Of a DNA stretch of 64,000 nt, positions 28,493 through 37,161 are shown piece after piece. The stretch lies in the NCBI GenBank assembly GCA_018240065.1, contig JAFEGH010000010.1, positions 53,538-117,537 on the forward strand. The letters run 5' to 3'. The position numbers and the translations under genes were made by a program. The stretch comes from Verrucomicrobiota bacterium. GTDB taxonomy: Bacteria; Chlamydiota; Chlamydiia; Chlamydiales; Rhabdochlamydiaceae. The stretch's first letter is position 1. Every line of letters starts with the position of its first letter. The notes below the pieces were generated by a model that saw only the letters and a program-made list of their open reading frames with translations, searched no databases and had not been told where the DNA came from.

Positions 28493-28846
28493 AGGATGTC
28501 AATCTGCTCTGTTTGAATTTTCTCCAACAAATCGAACCAATAGCCTTAAATTAATGGAGCTTCTCTCAGGTGGACGGGATTGTACAATGGCGGTTTTTGA
28601 TCACCGCCACCATAAACCCCATCCACCTGAGGGATGCTCCGATCGGCTTGTCAGTCCTCACGCATAACTCGATGTCCCGCTGACTCCCAACAATTGGATC
28701 AGACTGAGAAAATTACTAACGCTCCCACTGTTTGAAATAAGTGGAACATCGAGTGTAATTCTTCTGTGTGCAACTACGCAGAAGAGGCGTTCTAAAATGC
28801 TTTTACCTTTTTTCTTTAAGACATGCAAGAATTTTTAAAAAAATAT
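28493..28846. other. Structured 354-base intergenic region
   Basis: No gene is visible. The region holds a near-perfect 85-base hairpin at 28556-28640, listed separately. A wider imperfect inverted repeat has arms ACTCGATGT at about 28668-28676 and ACATCGAGT at about 28750-28758. A small hairpin CTTCTG/CAGAAG lies at about 28762-28786. TCAGTC and GACTGA elements lie in between. I searched by eye for RNase P, tmRNA and SRP RNA core motifs on both strands and found none. Confidence 0.6.
28556..28640. repeat. 85-base near-perfect hairpin of unknown role
   Basis: The outer stem is GGAGC (28556-28560) with GCTCC (28636-28640). The middle stem is CTCAGGTGGA (from 28564) with TCCACCTGAG (to 28631). 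The inner stem is TGGCGGT (28588-28594) with ACCGCCA (28603-28609) around an 8-base loop. It lies upstream of the SNF2 helicase gene on one side and downstream of the GyrI-like gene on the other. It has no T-run, so it is not a standard terminator. Confidence 0.8.
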
Positions 28847-29341
28847 TCAGTCGACGGCGATAAAAAGACTAGCCTCCCTATCAAAAGCCGGGTTTTCGCC
28901 CATTCGATAAATTTCCATGTCGGAAGAAAACTTGCGTTTGAACGGAAATAACGGGTTCCACACCTCCAGCCACGCCTGGTAGACGGCCGTCTCGACAGCC
29001 CCATTCACATCTTTGAACGCGTACTTGCCCGCGGGCACTTCGATCTTTTTGAATCCCAGAGGCACCGCCTCAAACGAAGAGACCGGCGTGCCGAGGATCA
29101 AGGAATAATACCCCTTCGGCATTGTCGCGCCGTCTTCCTGAGGATCGTAATCCGTGTAGACCGCATAGATTTTGTCCGGAGCCGTTTTGGAAGGAATTTT
29201 CCCCATCACATCCTCCTTAAAAAATCTCTCCCAGAAAAGAGGGATCTCACGGAACGACTGCCCATTATCATTCGTCGTCCTCAGTTCAATTCCGACCATT
29301 TTGAAATCGGGCATCTCCTTGACCGCAAAGTCCATACACAC
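28847..29341 (-). CDS. GyrI-like small-molecule-binding domain protein
   Basis: This 164-residue stand-alone protein has the GyrI/AraC effector-binding fold signature. An N-terminal strand (FKMVGIELRTTN) precedes a helix with LFWERFF. Then come IYAVYTDYD, YSLILGTPV, a central FKKIEVPAGKYAFKDVNG segment, and a final TAVYQAWLEVWNPLF helix followed by DMEIYRMG. This matches integron-associated and GyrI-like proteins that bind hydrophobic ligands or hydrolyse cyclopropanoid toxins. No DNA-binding domain is attached. The start is Met1 or Met3 (MDFAVKEMP). It is monocistronic on the minus strand. The function in this organism is unknown. Confidence 0.8.
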   Translation of the reverse strand: MCMDFAVKEMPDFKMVGIELRTTNDNGQSFREIPLFWERFFKEDVMGKIPSKTAPDKIYAVYTDYDPQEDGATMPKGYYSLILGTPVSSFEAVPLGFKKIEVPAGKYAFKDVNGAVETAVYQAWLEVWNPLFPFKRKFSSDMEIYRMGENPAFDREASLFIAVD

Positions 29342-29572
29342 CTCAAATTTGACTCTAAAATGATTCTACAAAGGCGGAAAAAGGTAACAGGGGGAAGGTT
29401 CTTTTTGCAATCCCCAAATCGCAATATCGGCGGCCTGTCAGCTCAAAACAAATCCTTCGGACCCGAAGAATCGAACTATATATATTATTTGAATTAGTCC
29501 TCGGAATTTCAAAATCTCCTCGAGATTTCGAGGGCAAAAACCACTCTTCGGCTAACACCCTTCATCAAATCC

Positions 29573-29601
29573 TTGATACAAAAAAAACTGCAGGTTATAC
29601 T
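29573..29601 (+). promoter_or_regulatory. Promoter of the glycine tRNA cluster
   Basis: TTGATA (29573-29578) and TATACT (29596-29601) are spaced by exactly 17 bases and end 14 bases before the first tRNA. The bases just after the -10 box are GC-rich (CGGCG), the discriminator type seen in growth-rate-controlled stable RNA promoters. Confidence 0.8.
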
Positions 29602-29615
29602 CGGCGATCGTTTTT

Positions 29616-29688
29616 GCGGGTGTAGCTCAACTGGCAGAGCATCACGTTCCCAACGTGAGGGTCGTGAGTTCGAACCTCATCACCCGCT
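29616..29688 (+). tRNA. tRNA-Gly (anticodon CCC)
   Basis: A 73-base cloverleaf. The acceptor GCGGGTG pairs with CACCCGC. The anticodon stem TCACG/CGTGA encloses loop TTCCCAA with anticodon CCC. The T-loop is TTCGAAC. The discriminator base is T and CCA is not encoded. Confidence 0.95.
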
Positions 29689-29702
29689 AAAGAAAGATTA
29701 TT

Positions 29703-29774
29703 GCGGGCGTAGCTCAGTGGTAGAGCATCACGTTGCCAACGTGAGGGTCGTGAGTTCGAGCCTCATCGCCCGCT
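29703..29774 (+). tRNA. tRNA-Gly (anticodon GCC), first copy
   Basis: A 72-base cloverleaf with acceptor GCGGGCG/CGCCCGC and anticodon loop TTGCCAA (GCC). It is identical in its anticodon arm to the next tRNA and 14 bases after the CCC isoacceptor. Confidence 0.95.
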
Positions 29775-29796
29775 TTTCGATTTTACATATTTTATT

Positions 29797-29868
29797 GCGG
29801 GCGTAGCTCAGTGGTAGAGCATCACGTTGCCAACGTGAGGGTCGTGAGTTCGAGCCTCATCGCCCGCT
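29797..29868 (+). tRNA. tRNA-Gly (anticodon GCC), second copy
   Basis: A 72-base copy of the preceding tRNA with the same acceptor, anticodon loop TTGCCAA and T-arm. It ends 39 bases before the trigger factor start codon with no terminator between, so tig is probably on the same transcript. Two GCC genes fit the heavy glycine demand of the autotransporters. Confidence 0.95.
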
Positions 29869-29907
29869 ATAATCATTCAACCCCTCAAGGCTATTTAGGA
29901 GCGCGTA

Positions 29908-31230
29908 ATGGAACAAGCGGCAACAGAATCTCAAGCACTGCAAAATGATAAAGTCCGTTTTACCATCCATTATAAGCCCGCCTGCGTCGTCGAATTCGAC
30001 GTCGAGGCATTTGAGCCGCTTATCAAAGCTGCGCACAAAAAAGCTGCCAAAGCGATCGCCAAAGAAGTCGTGCTTCCGGGCTTCCGCAAAGGAAAGGCGC
30101 CTGAAGAGCTAATCATTAAAAACTTTTCAAAGGAAGTCGATAAGGAATGGCAGCAGGAAATTGCCAACGCCTGCTTCCAGGAGTGCGGAAAGCTCGCTCA
30201 GGTTCCCGTTCTTCACCGGGATGCGAAAATCACCTATAAGATGAAGAGCCACTCCCCGAGCGGAGCCCTCCTCATCCTGACATTCGAGACAGAGCCGAAA
30301 GTTCCCCATGTCGATCCAAAACAAATGCAGCTGAAAGCAATCAAGCGCCCCGAAGTCAACGAAGACAAAATCAACGAAACGATCCGCCAGGTCCAACTCT
30401 TCTTCGCCAACTGGCACCATGTTCACGACCGCCCTGTCCAGGAAGGAGATTTCGTCCTTCTCGACGTCGACGTGATCGAAGAGACTCCATCCACTCCCCT
30501 TTTCTCCAACACCCGCTTTGAAGTCACCGAGAAATCGATGGCCCAGTGGATGCGCGAACTGGTCATGGGCAAAAAGGCCGGCGATTCGATGGAAGGGACC
30601 AGCGTTCCTGACCAGGACGCTTCTGCAGAAGATAAGGAAGGACTCACACCCAAAAAAGTCCGCGTCACGATCAAAGCGATCGATACAGCCACCCTCCCTG
30701 CGCTCGACGACGACTTCGTCAAAAAATTAGGCGTCTCGACTGTTGCTGAAATGAAGACCAATATCACCGACCTGCTCAATAAACAGGCCGACGCCCATGT
30801 CCTGGAAGCCCAGCGCGAACTGGCAAGCGAATTTTTACTGACGCAATATCCGTTCGACCTTCCCGCGACGCTGATCGAAAAAGAAACACAATTCCGTTTC
30901 CGACAGCTTCTGCAGGATGCTGACTTCCAAAAATACTGGGAGTCATTAAGCGCGGAAGAACGCACCAAAACGATCAAGACCGTCTATGAGCAGTCGGAAA
31001 AAGCGGTGCGCATGTTCTACCTGTGCAGACAGATCGTCGCAGACGCCAAGATCCGCATCGACGCTTCAGACATCCCTCCTCCCTCCTCATCGTCGCTGGA
31101 AATGCTCCTCAACCCTCAGAAGATGTTCCATCACCAGCGCAACCCTGAGATCGAGCATGCGGAAGCCTTTTCACGGCTCGTGCTTGAAAAAGCGGAAGAC
31201 TTCGTCATCAGGAACGCTACTCCAGTATAA
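29908..31230 (+). CDS. tig: Trigger factor
   Basis: This 440-residue ribosome-associated chaperone and peptidyl-prolyl isomerase captures nascent chains at the exit tunnel. The ribosome-docking signature reads PGFRKGKAPEELI near residue 55. The PPIase-like domain (about 165-265) is present in diverged form (EGDFVLLDVDV), and the helical C-terminal arms follow. The start at 29908 has TAGGAG 7 bases upstream. It follows the glycine tRNAs and precedes clpP and clpX, the usual tig-clpP-clpX order, also found in Chlamydia (CT707-CT705). An inverted repeat lies just after its stop. Confidence 0.95.
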   Translation: MEQAATESQALQNDKVRFTIHYKPACVVEFDVEAFEPLIKAAHKKAAKAIAKEVVLPGFRKGKAPEELIIKNFSKEVDKEWQQEIANACFQECGKLAQVPVLHRDAKITYKMKSHSPSGALLILTFETEPKVPHVDPKQMQLKAIKRPEVNEDKINETIRQVQLFFANWHHVHDRPVQEGDFVLLDVDVIEETPSTPLFSNTRFEVTEKSMAQWMRELVMGKKAGDSMEGTSVPDQDASAEDKEGLTPKKVRVTIKAIDTATLPALDDDFVKKLGVSTVAEMKTNITDLLNKQADAHVLEAQRELASEFLLTQYPFDLPATLIEKETQFRFRQLLQDADFQKYWESLSAEERTKTIKTVYEQSEKAVRMFYLCRQIVADAKIRIDASDIPPPSSSSLEMLLNPQKMFHHQRNPEIEHAEAFSRLVLEKAEDFVIRNATPV

Positions 31231-31247
31231 TCATCCACCTTTATATT

Positions 31248-31279
31248 GACTGGCACGGAAATTAAATTCCGTGCCAGTC
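31248..31279 (+). terminator. Hairpin after trigger factor
   Basis: GACTGGCACGGAA (31248-31260) pairs perfectly over 13 bases with TTCCGTGCCAGTC (31267-31279) across a 6-base loop, 17 bases after the tig stop. No T-run follows, so it may be an RNA-end stabiliser or a factor-assisted terminator. Confidence 0.65.
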
Positions 31280-31301
31280 TCAGTTTGATCTGTCTTGCAG
31301 A

Positions 31302-31329
31302 TTAACATCGTAATGCCCCATACTAAAAT
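31302..31329 (+). promoter_or_regulatory. Promoter of the candidate structured RNA
   Basis: TTAACA (31302-31307) and TAAAAT (31324-31329) are 16 bases apart, each one base off the sigma-70 consensus. The predicted start, 5-7 bases after the -10 box, coincides with the first base of the closing stem at 31334. Confidence 0.65.
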
Positions 31330-31333
31330 TATA

Positions 31334-31537
31334 CCCAAACAACATCAAAACTTGGGGTTTTGGGCAACACGAAAGCTGGCAGGCTTTAATGATCGCAGGT
31401 GACCTTATATCGATAATATTGGATCCCCTGCGATCATTAAATCTCGCCTCTTAAGGCACTGCTGAAAACCAAGTTTTGAGATTGTTTGGGCATACTAGCC
31501 CGGACTGTAAAAAAAATGGCTAGAAGCTAGCTTTTTT
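31334..31537 (+). ncRNA. Candidate 6S-like regulatory RNA
   Basis: The sequence folds into one long rod. A closing stem pairs 31334-31355 with 31469-31490 (20 of 22 positions). A large internal bubble is formed by 31356-31384 and 31442-31468. A terminal stem of 15 perfect pairs joins 31385-31399 and 31427-31441. The 3' side of the bubble carries its own small hairpin (GCC 31446-31448, GGC 31455-31457). Closing stem, open central bubble with a 3' hairpin, and terminal stem is the architecture of 6S RNA, which mimics an open promoter and binds sigma-70 holoenzyme. A promoter ends just upstream and a T-run terminator lies at 31519-31537. Existence as an RNA gene is well supported; identity as 6S is inference from shape. 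Confidence 0.6.
31519..31537 (+). terminator. Terminator of the candidate structured RNA
   Basis: GCTAG (31519-31523) and CTAGC (31527-31531) form a short stem with a 3-base loop followed by six T's. The preceding A-run can extend the stem. Confidence 0.75.
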
Positions 31538-31583
31538 CATTCCGGATAAGTCATCTACTTCAACCGATTTTTGAGGTCTGGCA

Positions 31584-32192
31584 ATGTACTCCATCCCGTA
31601 TGTCATCGAAGATACCGGCCGCGGCGAGCGCGCCATGGACATCTACTCCCGTTTGTTAAAGGACAGGATCGTCTTTATTGGAACCGAGATCAACGACCAA
31701 GTCGCCAACACCGTCATCGCCCAACTCCTTTTCCTGCGCGCCGAAGATCCCAAGAAAGATATCAATGTCTATATCAACTCTCCCGGCGGCTACATCACCG
31801 CAGGGCTTGCCATCTACGACACCATGCGCTTCATGGGCTACGACATCAACACCTACTGTCTCGGACAGGCGGCATCGATGGCAGCTCTTCTTCTCGCAGC
31901 GGGAACAAAAGGCAAACGTTATGCCCTTCCGAACAGCCGGATCATGATCCACCAGCCCTCCGGCGGAGTCGGCGGCACTTCTTCCGACATCGCCCTGCAG
32001 GCCAAAGAGATCCTCCAGCTGAAAAAAATCTGCGGACAAATCATGGCCGATCTATCGGGTCAATCCATCGATAAAATCATGGAAGATTCCGAGCGCGACT
32101 TCTTCATGAATCCCGATCAAGCGGTCGCTTACGGCTTCATTGACAAAGTCGCCCTCCAGCCGCAAAAAATACCTACAGAAACAAAATCCTAA
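31584..32192 (+). CDS. clpP: ATP-dependent Clp protease proteolytic subunit
   Basis: This 202-residue serine protease forms the tetradecameric chamber fed by ClpX. The catalytic Ser lies in [16 protein letters not shown], the His in [10 protein letters not shown] and the Asp in [13 protein letters not shown]. Start [25 protein letters not shown] is typical. It is followed 16 bases later by clpX. By context this is the counterpart of chlamydial ClpP2 (CT706), which works with a separate ClpP1 encoded elsewhere. The gene has no clear Shine-Dalgarno; the region upstream (31231-31583) is filled by the tig hairpin and the candidate RNA gene. Confidence 0.96.
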   Translation: MYSIPYVIEDTGRGERAMDIYSRLLKDRIVFIGTEINDQVANTVIAQLLFLRAEDPKKDINVYINSPGGYITAGLAIYDTMRFMGYDINTYCLGQAASMAALLLAAGTKGKRYALPNSRIMIHQPSGGVGGTSSDIALQAKEILQLKKICGQIMADLSGQSIDKIMEDSERDFFMNPDQAVAYGFIDKVALQPQKIPTETKS

Positions 32193-32208
32193 CTTCTTGA
32201 ATCGAATT

Positions 32209-33432
<1,224 letters not shown>

Positions 33433-33460
33433 GATGTGATTTTAGATGCGTTGAAATGAA

Positions 33461-33495
33461 AAAACGGGGAGCTTTTCAGCTCCCCGTTTTTTTTT
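33461..33495. terminator. Bidirectional terminator between clpX and the next gene
   Basis: AAAACGGGGAGC (33461-33472) pairs with GCTCCCCGTTTT (33479-33490), followed by more T's; A's on the 5' side serve the opposite strand. It ends clpX and overlaps the stop of the convergent gene. Confidence 0.92.
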
Positions 33496-35083
33496 ACTCG
33501 AAGTGGAAAACAGTGTTGTGATGGGCGATTTTTTCCTCGAGCGTCACAGCAGTCGCCGGAACAGGAGTTGGGCCATGGATGATGGCATGTGCGTCACTTA
33601 GAGCAGCCTTAAGATGCGTTCTGCACTGTTGTTTAATCACCGGATCGCTCAATCGCTCGATCGGTTGGCTAAAATCAGTGTCGAGCTTATCGAGCGCTCT
33701 TTTGCAACTCAGTTTAATATTTGGATCAGGGATCCGGTCAATCAGCGTCTTCAGCAAGGGAATGTCAAAATCATTTAACGCAGCGCGGCACTGCGCTTGG
33801 AGGTTGCCATCCGCAATTGTACCGATGGCAGTGTCAAGGACCTGGACCCCGTTTGCCGCAGGAGGCGTCGATATAACCCCGCCAATGAAGCGCATCAAGG
33901 AATCTTCCGCGCAATCTGTTTTAGGCATGAGTCCATGTTTTCTGCAAAAGTCTAAATACCCCATTCTTGCTTGCGCCGGAGGCAGAGTCGAGAACATGAG
34001 AGCGGCGGCATCAGCACAGAACGTTTTATTGTCTTCAACCAAAGGAGGCAGGCCGCCTCTGAACATCGCCTTGAATTTTTCCCATGGCTTGCGGGTGCTT
34101 TCATTGGCCTGTCTTGCCCAATTATCGACGAGACTGTCGAGGCATTCTTTCGCTTTGTCAGCCGCCTCGGTGAGTTCGGCGATAGAAGGATTTGGATGGG
34201 AGGGATAGAAGGCGACTGCTATGTAGACCGCGAATCTGTCGACTGACATTTTTTGCAATTCTCTAATTTGCGCCAGCAGGATCGTCTTTCGGGCTGGGTC
34301 AGCCGTTGTCAGCTCATCCTTTAAATCTGAGAGTTTCTTCGCCTGAGAGTGCATGATTTTTTCAGCGGCCAAAATTCGCTTCAAGGCAGCGTCCATATCC
34401 GCTTGGGTCGGAGGAGCTCCTCGAATCGTCGAACTTGCATACAAGTCCAAAGCCATTTTGGCGCTCTTGCTATAGGTTGTAGGCAAATTTCGGCAAATTT
34501 CGGAGTGGCGTCCCAGGGGGATCGGGCTTGTTGCAGAAGTCTTACGTCCCGGCTCTAATGTAATATTGCGGAATTTAGCGCCCCACACAGGTTGGACCTG
34601 ATTGGCCAATTCCCCATACGCCTTTCTAATTTCCGTATCGTTTTCGATGAGGGCCTGCAGGTCCTTCATATACTCGACGCCGCCCTCTTTATAGATGACG
34701 AGCATCTTGGAAAGGTTGACTTTGAAGGTCGTTGCATTAGGGGCAATCAAAGCCTTCATTTTTCCGTGCGCGGTTGAAATGCTCTCCTGTTGATCTTGAG
34801 TCATATCGCAATAGCTGGCGGTTGACTCGTTCAGCTTGTTATAAACGTAGATTTGTCTAGGAACCCTTTCAACCTCGACCCTAACGCCGCTGGCGGGCCC
34901 CAGGTTCTGAAGCTCGACGCGCGTGCGGTCGAATGCAGAGCGAGTGCGTCTCAAGGTAGTAGAACCTCGGACGCCGCCAACACCAGAACCCATCGTCGTA
35001 CTAAGGTCCAAAGCATCGATCGTGCGGTCTCTCTGGATCGTTGTATCTGCTGATGCGCGCAATACTGGTCTATCGGTTGCCAT
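33494..35083 (-). CDS. Unknown 529-residue protein with C-terminal 27-residue repeats
   Basis: I do not recognise this protein. It has no signal peptide or membrane helix. The N-terminal 60 residues are rich in Ser, Thr and Arg, a composition common for T3S signals. The middle is helical. Residues about 426-504 contain three consecutive units of about 27 residues with a shared pattern (DPNIKLSCKRALDKLD; DPVIKQQCRTHLKAAL), each with one Cys at the same place. GGAG lies 4 bases before the ATG at 35083. The gene stands alone between clpX and the translocator cassettes. A T3S effector or an accessory of the neighbouring cassettes is plausible from position and composition only. Confidence 0.8.
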   Translation of the reverse strand: MATDRPVLRASADTTIQRDRTIDALDLSTTMGSGVGGVRGSTTLRRTRSAFDRTRVELQNLGPASGVRVEVERVPRQIYVYNKLNESTASYCDMTQDQQESISTAHGKMKALIAPNATTFKVNLSKMLVIYKEGGVEYMKDLQALIENDTEIRKAYGELANQVQPVWGAKFRNITLEPGRKTSATSPIPLGRHSEICRNLPTTYSKSAKMALDLYASSTIRGAPPTQADMDAALKRILAAEKIMHSQAKKLSDLKDELTTADPARKTILLAQIRELQKMSVDRFAVYIAVAFYPSHPNPSIAELTEAADKAKECLDSLVDNWARQANESTRKPWEKFKAMFRGGLPPLVEDNKTFCADAAALMFSTLPPAQARMGYLDFCRKHGLMPKTDCAEDSLMRFIGGVISTPPAANGVQVLDTAIGTIADGNLQAQCRAALNDFDIPLLKTLIDRIPDPNIKLSCKRALDKLDTDFSQPIERLSDPVIKQQCRTHLKAALSDAHAIIHGPTPVPATAVTLEEKIAHHNTVFHFE

Positions 35084-35251
35084 AACACTCCTATTATTCT
35101 TATATAATTATTTTAATGAATTTTTTTAAAAACCTCAATATATAAAGAGCCGTTATAACAAAATTAATTAAACATCAACAAGCGATCTATTATTAGATAT
35201 TTATGGTGTCCAATAGTTAAGGCAAGAAAAAGACTATTTAAACCAACAACC

Positions 35252-35656
35252 TTAATTACTTAAAGAGATGTCGCACCCATTTAACGACTTAATCAACTGA
35301 TTATTAAAAAAATAATGCACCAATCTACCCAGGCGTTTAGTCACAGTGTCTTTATTTGGGTAGAGGATCAGACTGGAATTAGGACCGTTTTCGGCTAATT
35401 TCATGTGCAGTCGAGAAGGTCCGTGGTAGCGATTGGAAGGCCGAAGGCCCGATATCCCGTTAGCCCTCCAAAAAACAATATAATAAGGACGGTTCCTGTA
35501 CTCAGAAGCTCTGTAGAGGACATTTAAACCTTTAATTCTAAGACTGCTTTGACTTGTTAGCTTGGCCAATTCACAGCTTTGCTTCCATAACAGCCTTACT
35601 ATTAATAATATAGACTCAAAATAACAAGCATTTTCATGTAACCCATTGGCTGTCAA
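35252..35656 (-). CDS. Doubtful 134-residue open frame
   Basis: A frame starting at TTG (35656) runs for 134 codons through an AT-rich region, where such length is unlikely but possible by chance. The predicted protein is basic with several Tyr/Arg/Pro segments (RPYYIVFWR, RYHGPSRLHMK). There is no properly placed ribosome site and I recognise no family. It may be a decayed gene. Confidence 0.2.
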   Translation of the reverse strand: MTANGLHENACYFESILLIVRLLWKQSCELAKLTSQSSLRIKGLNVLYRASEYRNRPYYIVFWRANGISGLRPSNRYHGPSRLHMKLAENGPNSSLILYPNKDTVTKRLGRLVHYFFNNQLIKSLNGCDISLSN

Positions 35657-35800
35657 TTCCTTGCTGCATCAATTAATTAGATGTAATTAAGATCTGTTAA
35701 ATACACAAGATTATACGTTTAAAGAAATCTTATATAAAATTATATTTTTACCAAATCTTTATACAGTAATATTGTTCGTATAATAAAATAAAAGTTGAAG

Positions 35801-35827
35801 AGGTGTGAGACCAATGAATCTCCTCCT
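35801..35827 (+). promoter_or_regulatory. Conserved leader motif of translocator cassette 1
   Basis: The leader begins AGG, continues through TGAGAC and TGAATC and ends CCTCCT at 35827, exactly 40 bases before the start codon at 35867. A counterpart with the same blocks ends at 40079, also 40 bases before the first gene of cassette 2. The AGG and CCT ends can pair. CCTCCT is identical to the anti-Shine-Dalgarno core, yet the first gene has no Shine-Dalgarno of its own. Confidence 0.5.
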
Positions 35828-35866
35828 AAAAACTAAAGTAATAAAACTAATAAAAAAGATAAAAAA

Positions 35867-36670
35867 ATGACAGTAGACCCACAGACAAACTTGGATAACT
35901 ATATAGATCAGTGGACAGCTGCCAATACACAGTATAATAACGACTACGCCTACCTGCAGCAAATGATCTCCCAGATGCTCGTTCTCTGCCAGCAAGGCGG
36001 AAACGGGACTCAAGAAGCCTATCAGATTGCCGAAATGGCAGTCATGCCCGGCGCGATGACAGTTCAAGGTGATACGATGGGGCAGCTCGCTGCGTCGATG
36101 AACGTCGGCTCTGCGCTCCAACAGTTCACGACCGACTCGCAAAACGACATGAACGCCGGCACTCAGATGACCCAGGCGCAGGCGCAGCAATTCGTCCAGT
36201 ACATCCAACAAGTGTACACCGATGTGACTAATGAAATGGCGCTTCCGCAAAACCAGCAATGGTTGAGTTCTCAGACTGCAACCAATATTCTTCAATCGCT
36301 CAATAGCATCTCAACTGGTTTTGGTGCCTCAAATCCAAATAACCTTGATGCTAACTACGTCGCATCCTATGTCAATGGCTGGGCAACTAATCCTACGGGA
36401 ACAAGCGTCAATGACCCCTATGACGGTGGAACGCTCCAAAACCCAGCGGGCGCCAACGGTCAGCCGGATACCGGTCAGCAGTGCATTCAGAACGTTCAGT
36501 CTGCCTTCACTCAGTGGAACAACTCTTTAAGTGCGCAGTCCCAGTCTCTAACGGCGCAGGAACAATTCGCGTCCAACACTTACAACCAGTACATGAACTC
36601 ATGTACAGACGTATTCCAGTCTACACAACAGTTCGTCCAGAACATTGTGCAGCATGAGATTGCAAACTAA
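35867..36670 (+). CDS. Hydrophilic Gln/Asn-rich protein, cassette 1 gene A
   Basis: This 267-residue acidic protein, very rich in Gln and Asn, has no signal peptide or membrane segment and is predicted to be largely helical. It is the first gene of a four-gene cassette ending in two hydrophobic translocator-like proteins. A near copy (254 residues) starts cassette 2. A central block (VMPGAMTVQGDTMGQLAASM and following residues, about 59-96) and the last 40 residues are identical between copies, while the rest differs. No family is recognised. By context it may be a T3S substrate such as a hydrophilic tip, filament or early-translocator protein, but this is inference. The AUG lacks a Shine-Dalgarno. 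Confidence 0.8.
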   Translation: MTVDPQTNLDNYIDQWTAANTQYNNDYAYLQQMISQMLVLCQQGGNGTQEAYQIAEMAVMPGAMTVQGDTMGQLAASMNVGSALQQFTTDSQNDMNAGTQMTQAQAQQFVQYIQQVYTDVTNEMALPQNQQWLSSQTATNILQSLNSISTGFGASNPNNLDANYVASYVNGWATNPTGTSVNDPYDGGTLQNPAGANGQPDTGQQCIQNVQSAFTQWNNSLSAQSQSLTAQEQFASNTYNQYMNSCTDVFQSTQQFVQNIVQHEIAN

Positions 36671-36702
36671 GTAATTATAAAAATAATAAAAAGAATAAAT
36701 AT

Positions 36703-37119
36703 ATGAACTATTTATTAGCAGTAATGGAATCGGTTACCAACTCGGTAAACGCCATTAACCAGCAAGAGCTTGCGGACGGCAACAGTACAACTTTAGATAT
36801 GAACGTTGAGCAGGGCGAGTATAACACTTGGACTGCAAACGTACAGACTGCTGCCAACACCGTTAACTATTGGGCTGGCAGGGTACAGGCCAGTACTTCC
36901 AACAAAGGGTACGCGGCCCAGTTGACCAACGCCCAGACCAACTTTCAAAACGTTGAGACCGAGCAACAGACTTATACCCAACAGGCGGACGGCGGTACGC
37001 AGGCCGAGCAGAACCAGGTAGGCCAGGACTCCTCTAATGCCCAAGCTAAAGTACAGCTGGAAAGCGCTGTCAATCAGGTCGCTCAGACCCTGTCAGCAGC
37101 TTTAGGCCAGCATTACTAA
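36703..37119 (+). CDS. Hydrophilic helical protein, cassette 1 gene B (CT577 position)
   Basis: This 138-residue, Gln-rich, cysteine-free protein begins MNYLLAVMESVTNSVNAINQ and ends in a long amphipathic helix (QVAQTLSAALGQHY). It lies 32 bases after gene A and 42 bases before the CopB-like gene. In Chlamydia the small gene CT577 precedes copB, so it is a positional analog; I cannot confirm homology by eye. Its last 72 residues are identical to the cassette 2 copy. The C-terminal helix with small and hydrophobic residues is reminiscent of secreted T3S filament or rod proteins. Confidence 0.8.
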   Translation: MNYLLAVMESVTNSVNAINQQELADGNSTTLDMNVEQGEYNTWTANVQTAANTVNYWAGRVQASTSNKGYAAQLTNAQTNFQNVETEQQTYTQQADGGTQAEQNQVGQDSSNAQAKVQLESAVNQVAQTLSAALGQHY

Positions 37120-37161
37120 CAAATATAATAAACAAATATAATAAATTAATTAGGATTATCA

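Larger units (their letters stand above)
35084..35866. other. AT-rich 783-base intergenic region upstream of cassette 1
   Basis: This long spacer is much richer in A and T than its flanks and is bounded by divergent genes. It holds a weak 134-codon open frame (35252-35656, listed separately), a TATAAT (35779-35784) that may be the -10 box of cassette 1, and the conserved leader motif at 35801-35827. I see nothing else. Confidence 0.6.

Noticed and set aside
28493..28846. RNase P RNA, tmRNA or SRP RNA in the structured spacer
   Set aside because: None of the conserved core motifs (RNase P GAGGAAAGTCCGGGC, tRNA-like tmRNA end, SRP GGAAGGAAGCAGCC) is present on either strand.
29355..29558. 67-residue open frame on the minus strand before the tRNAs
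   Set aside because: No ribosome site, no recognisable sequence features, and it lies in a spacer that leads into the tRNA promoter.
32140..32208. Upstream extension of clpX into clpP
   Set aside because: The extra residues are unlike ClpX and the start at 32209 gives the conserved N-terminus.
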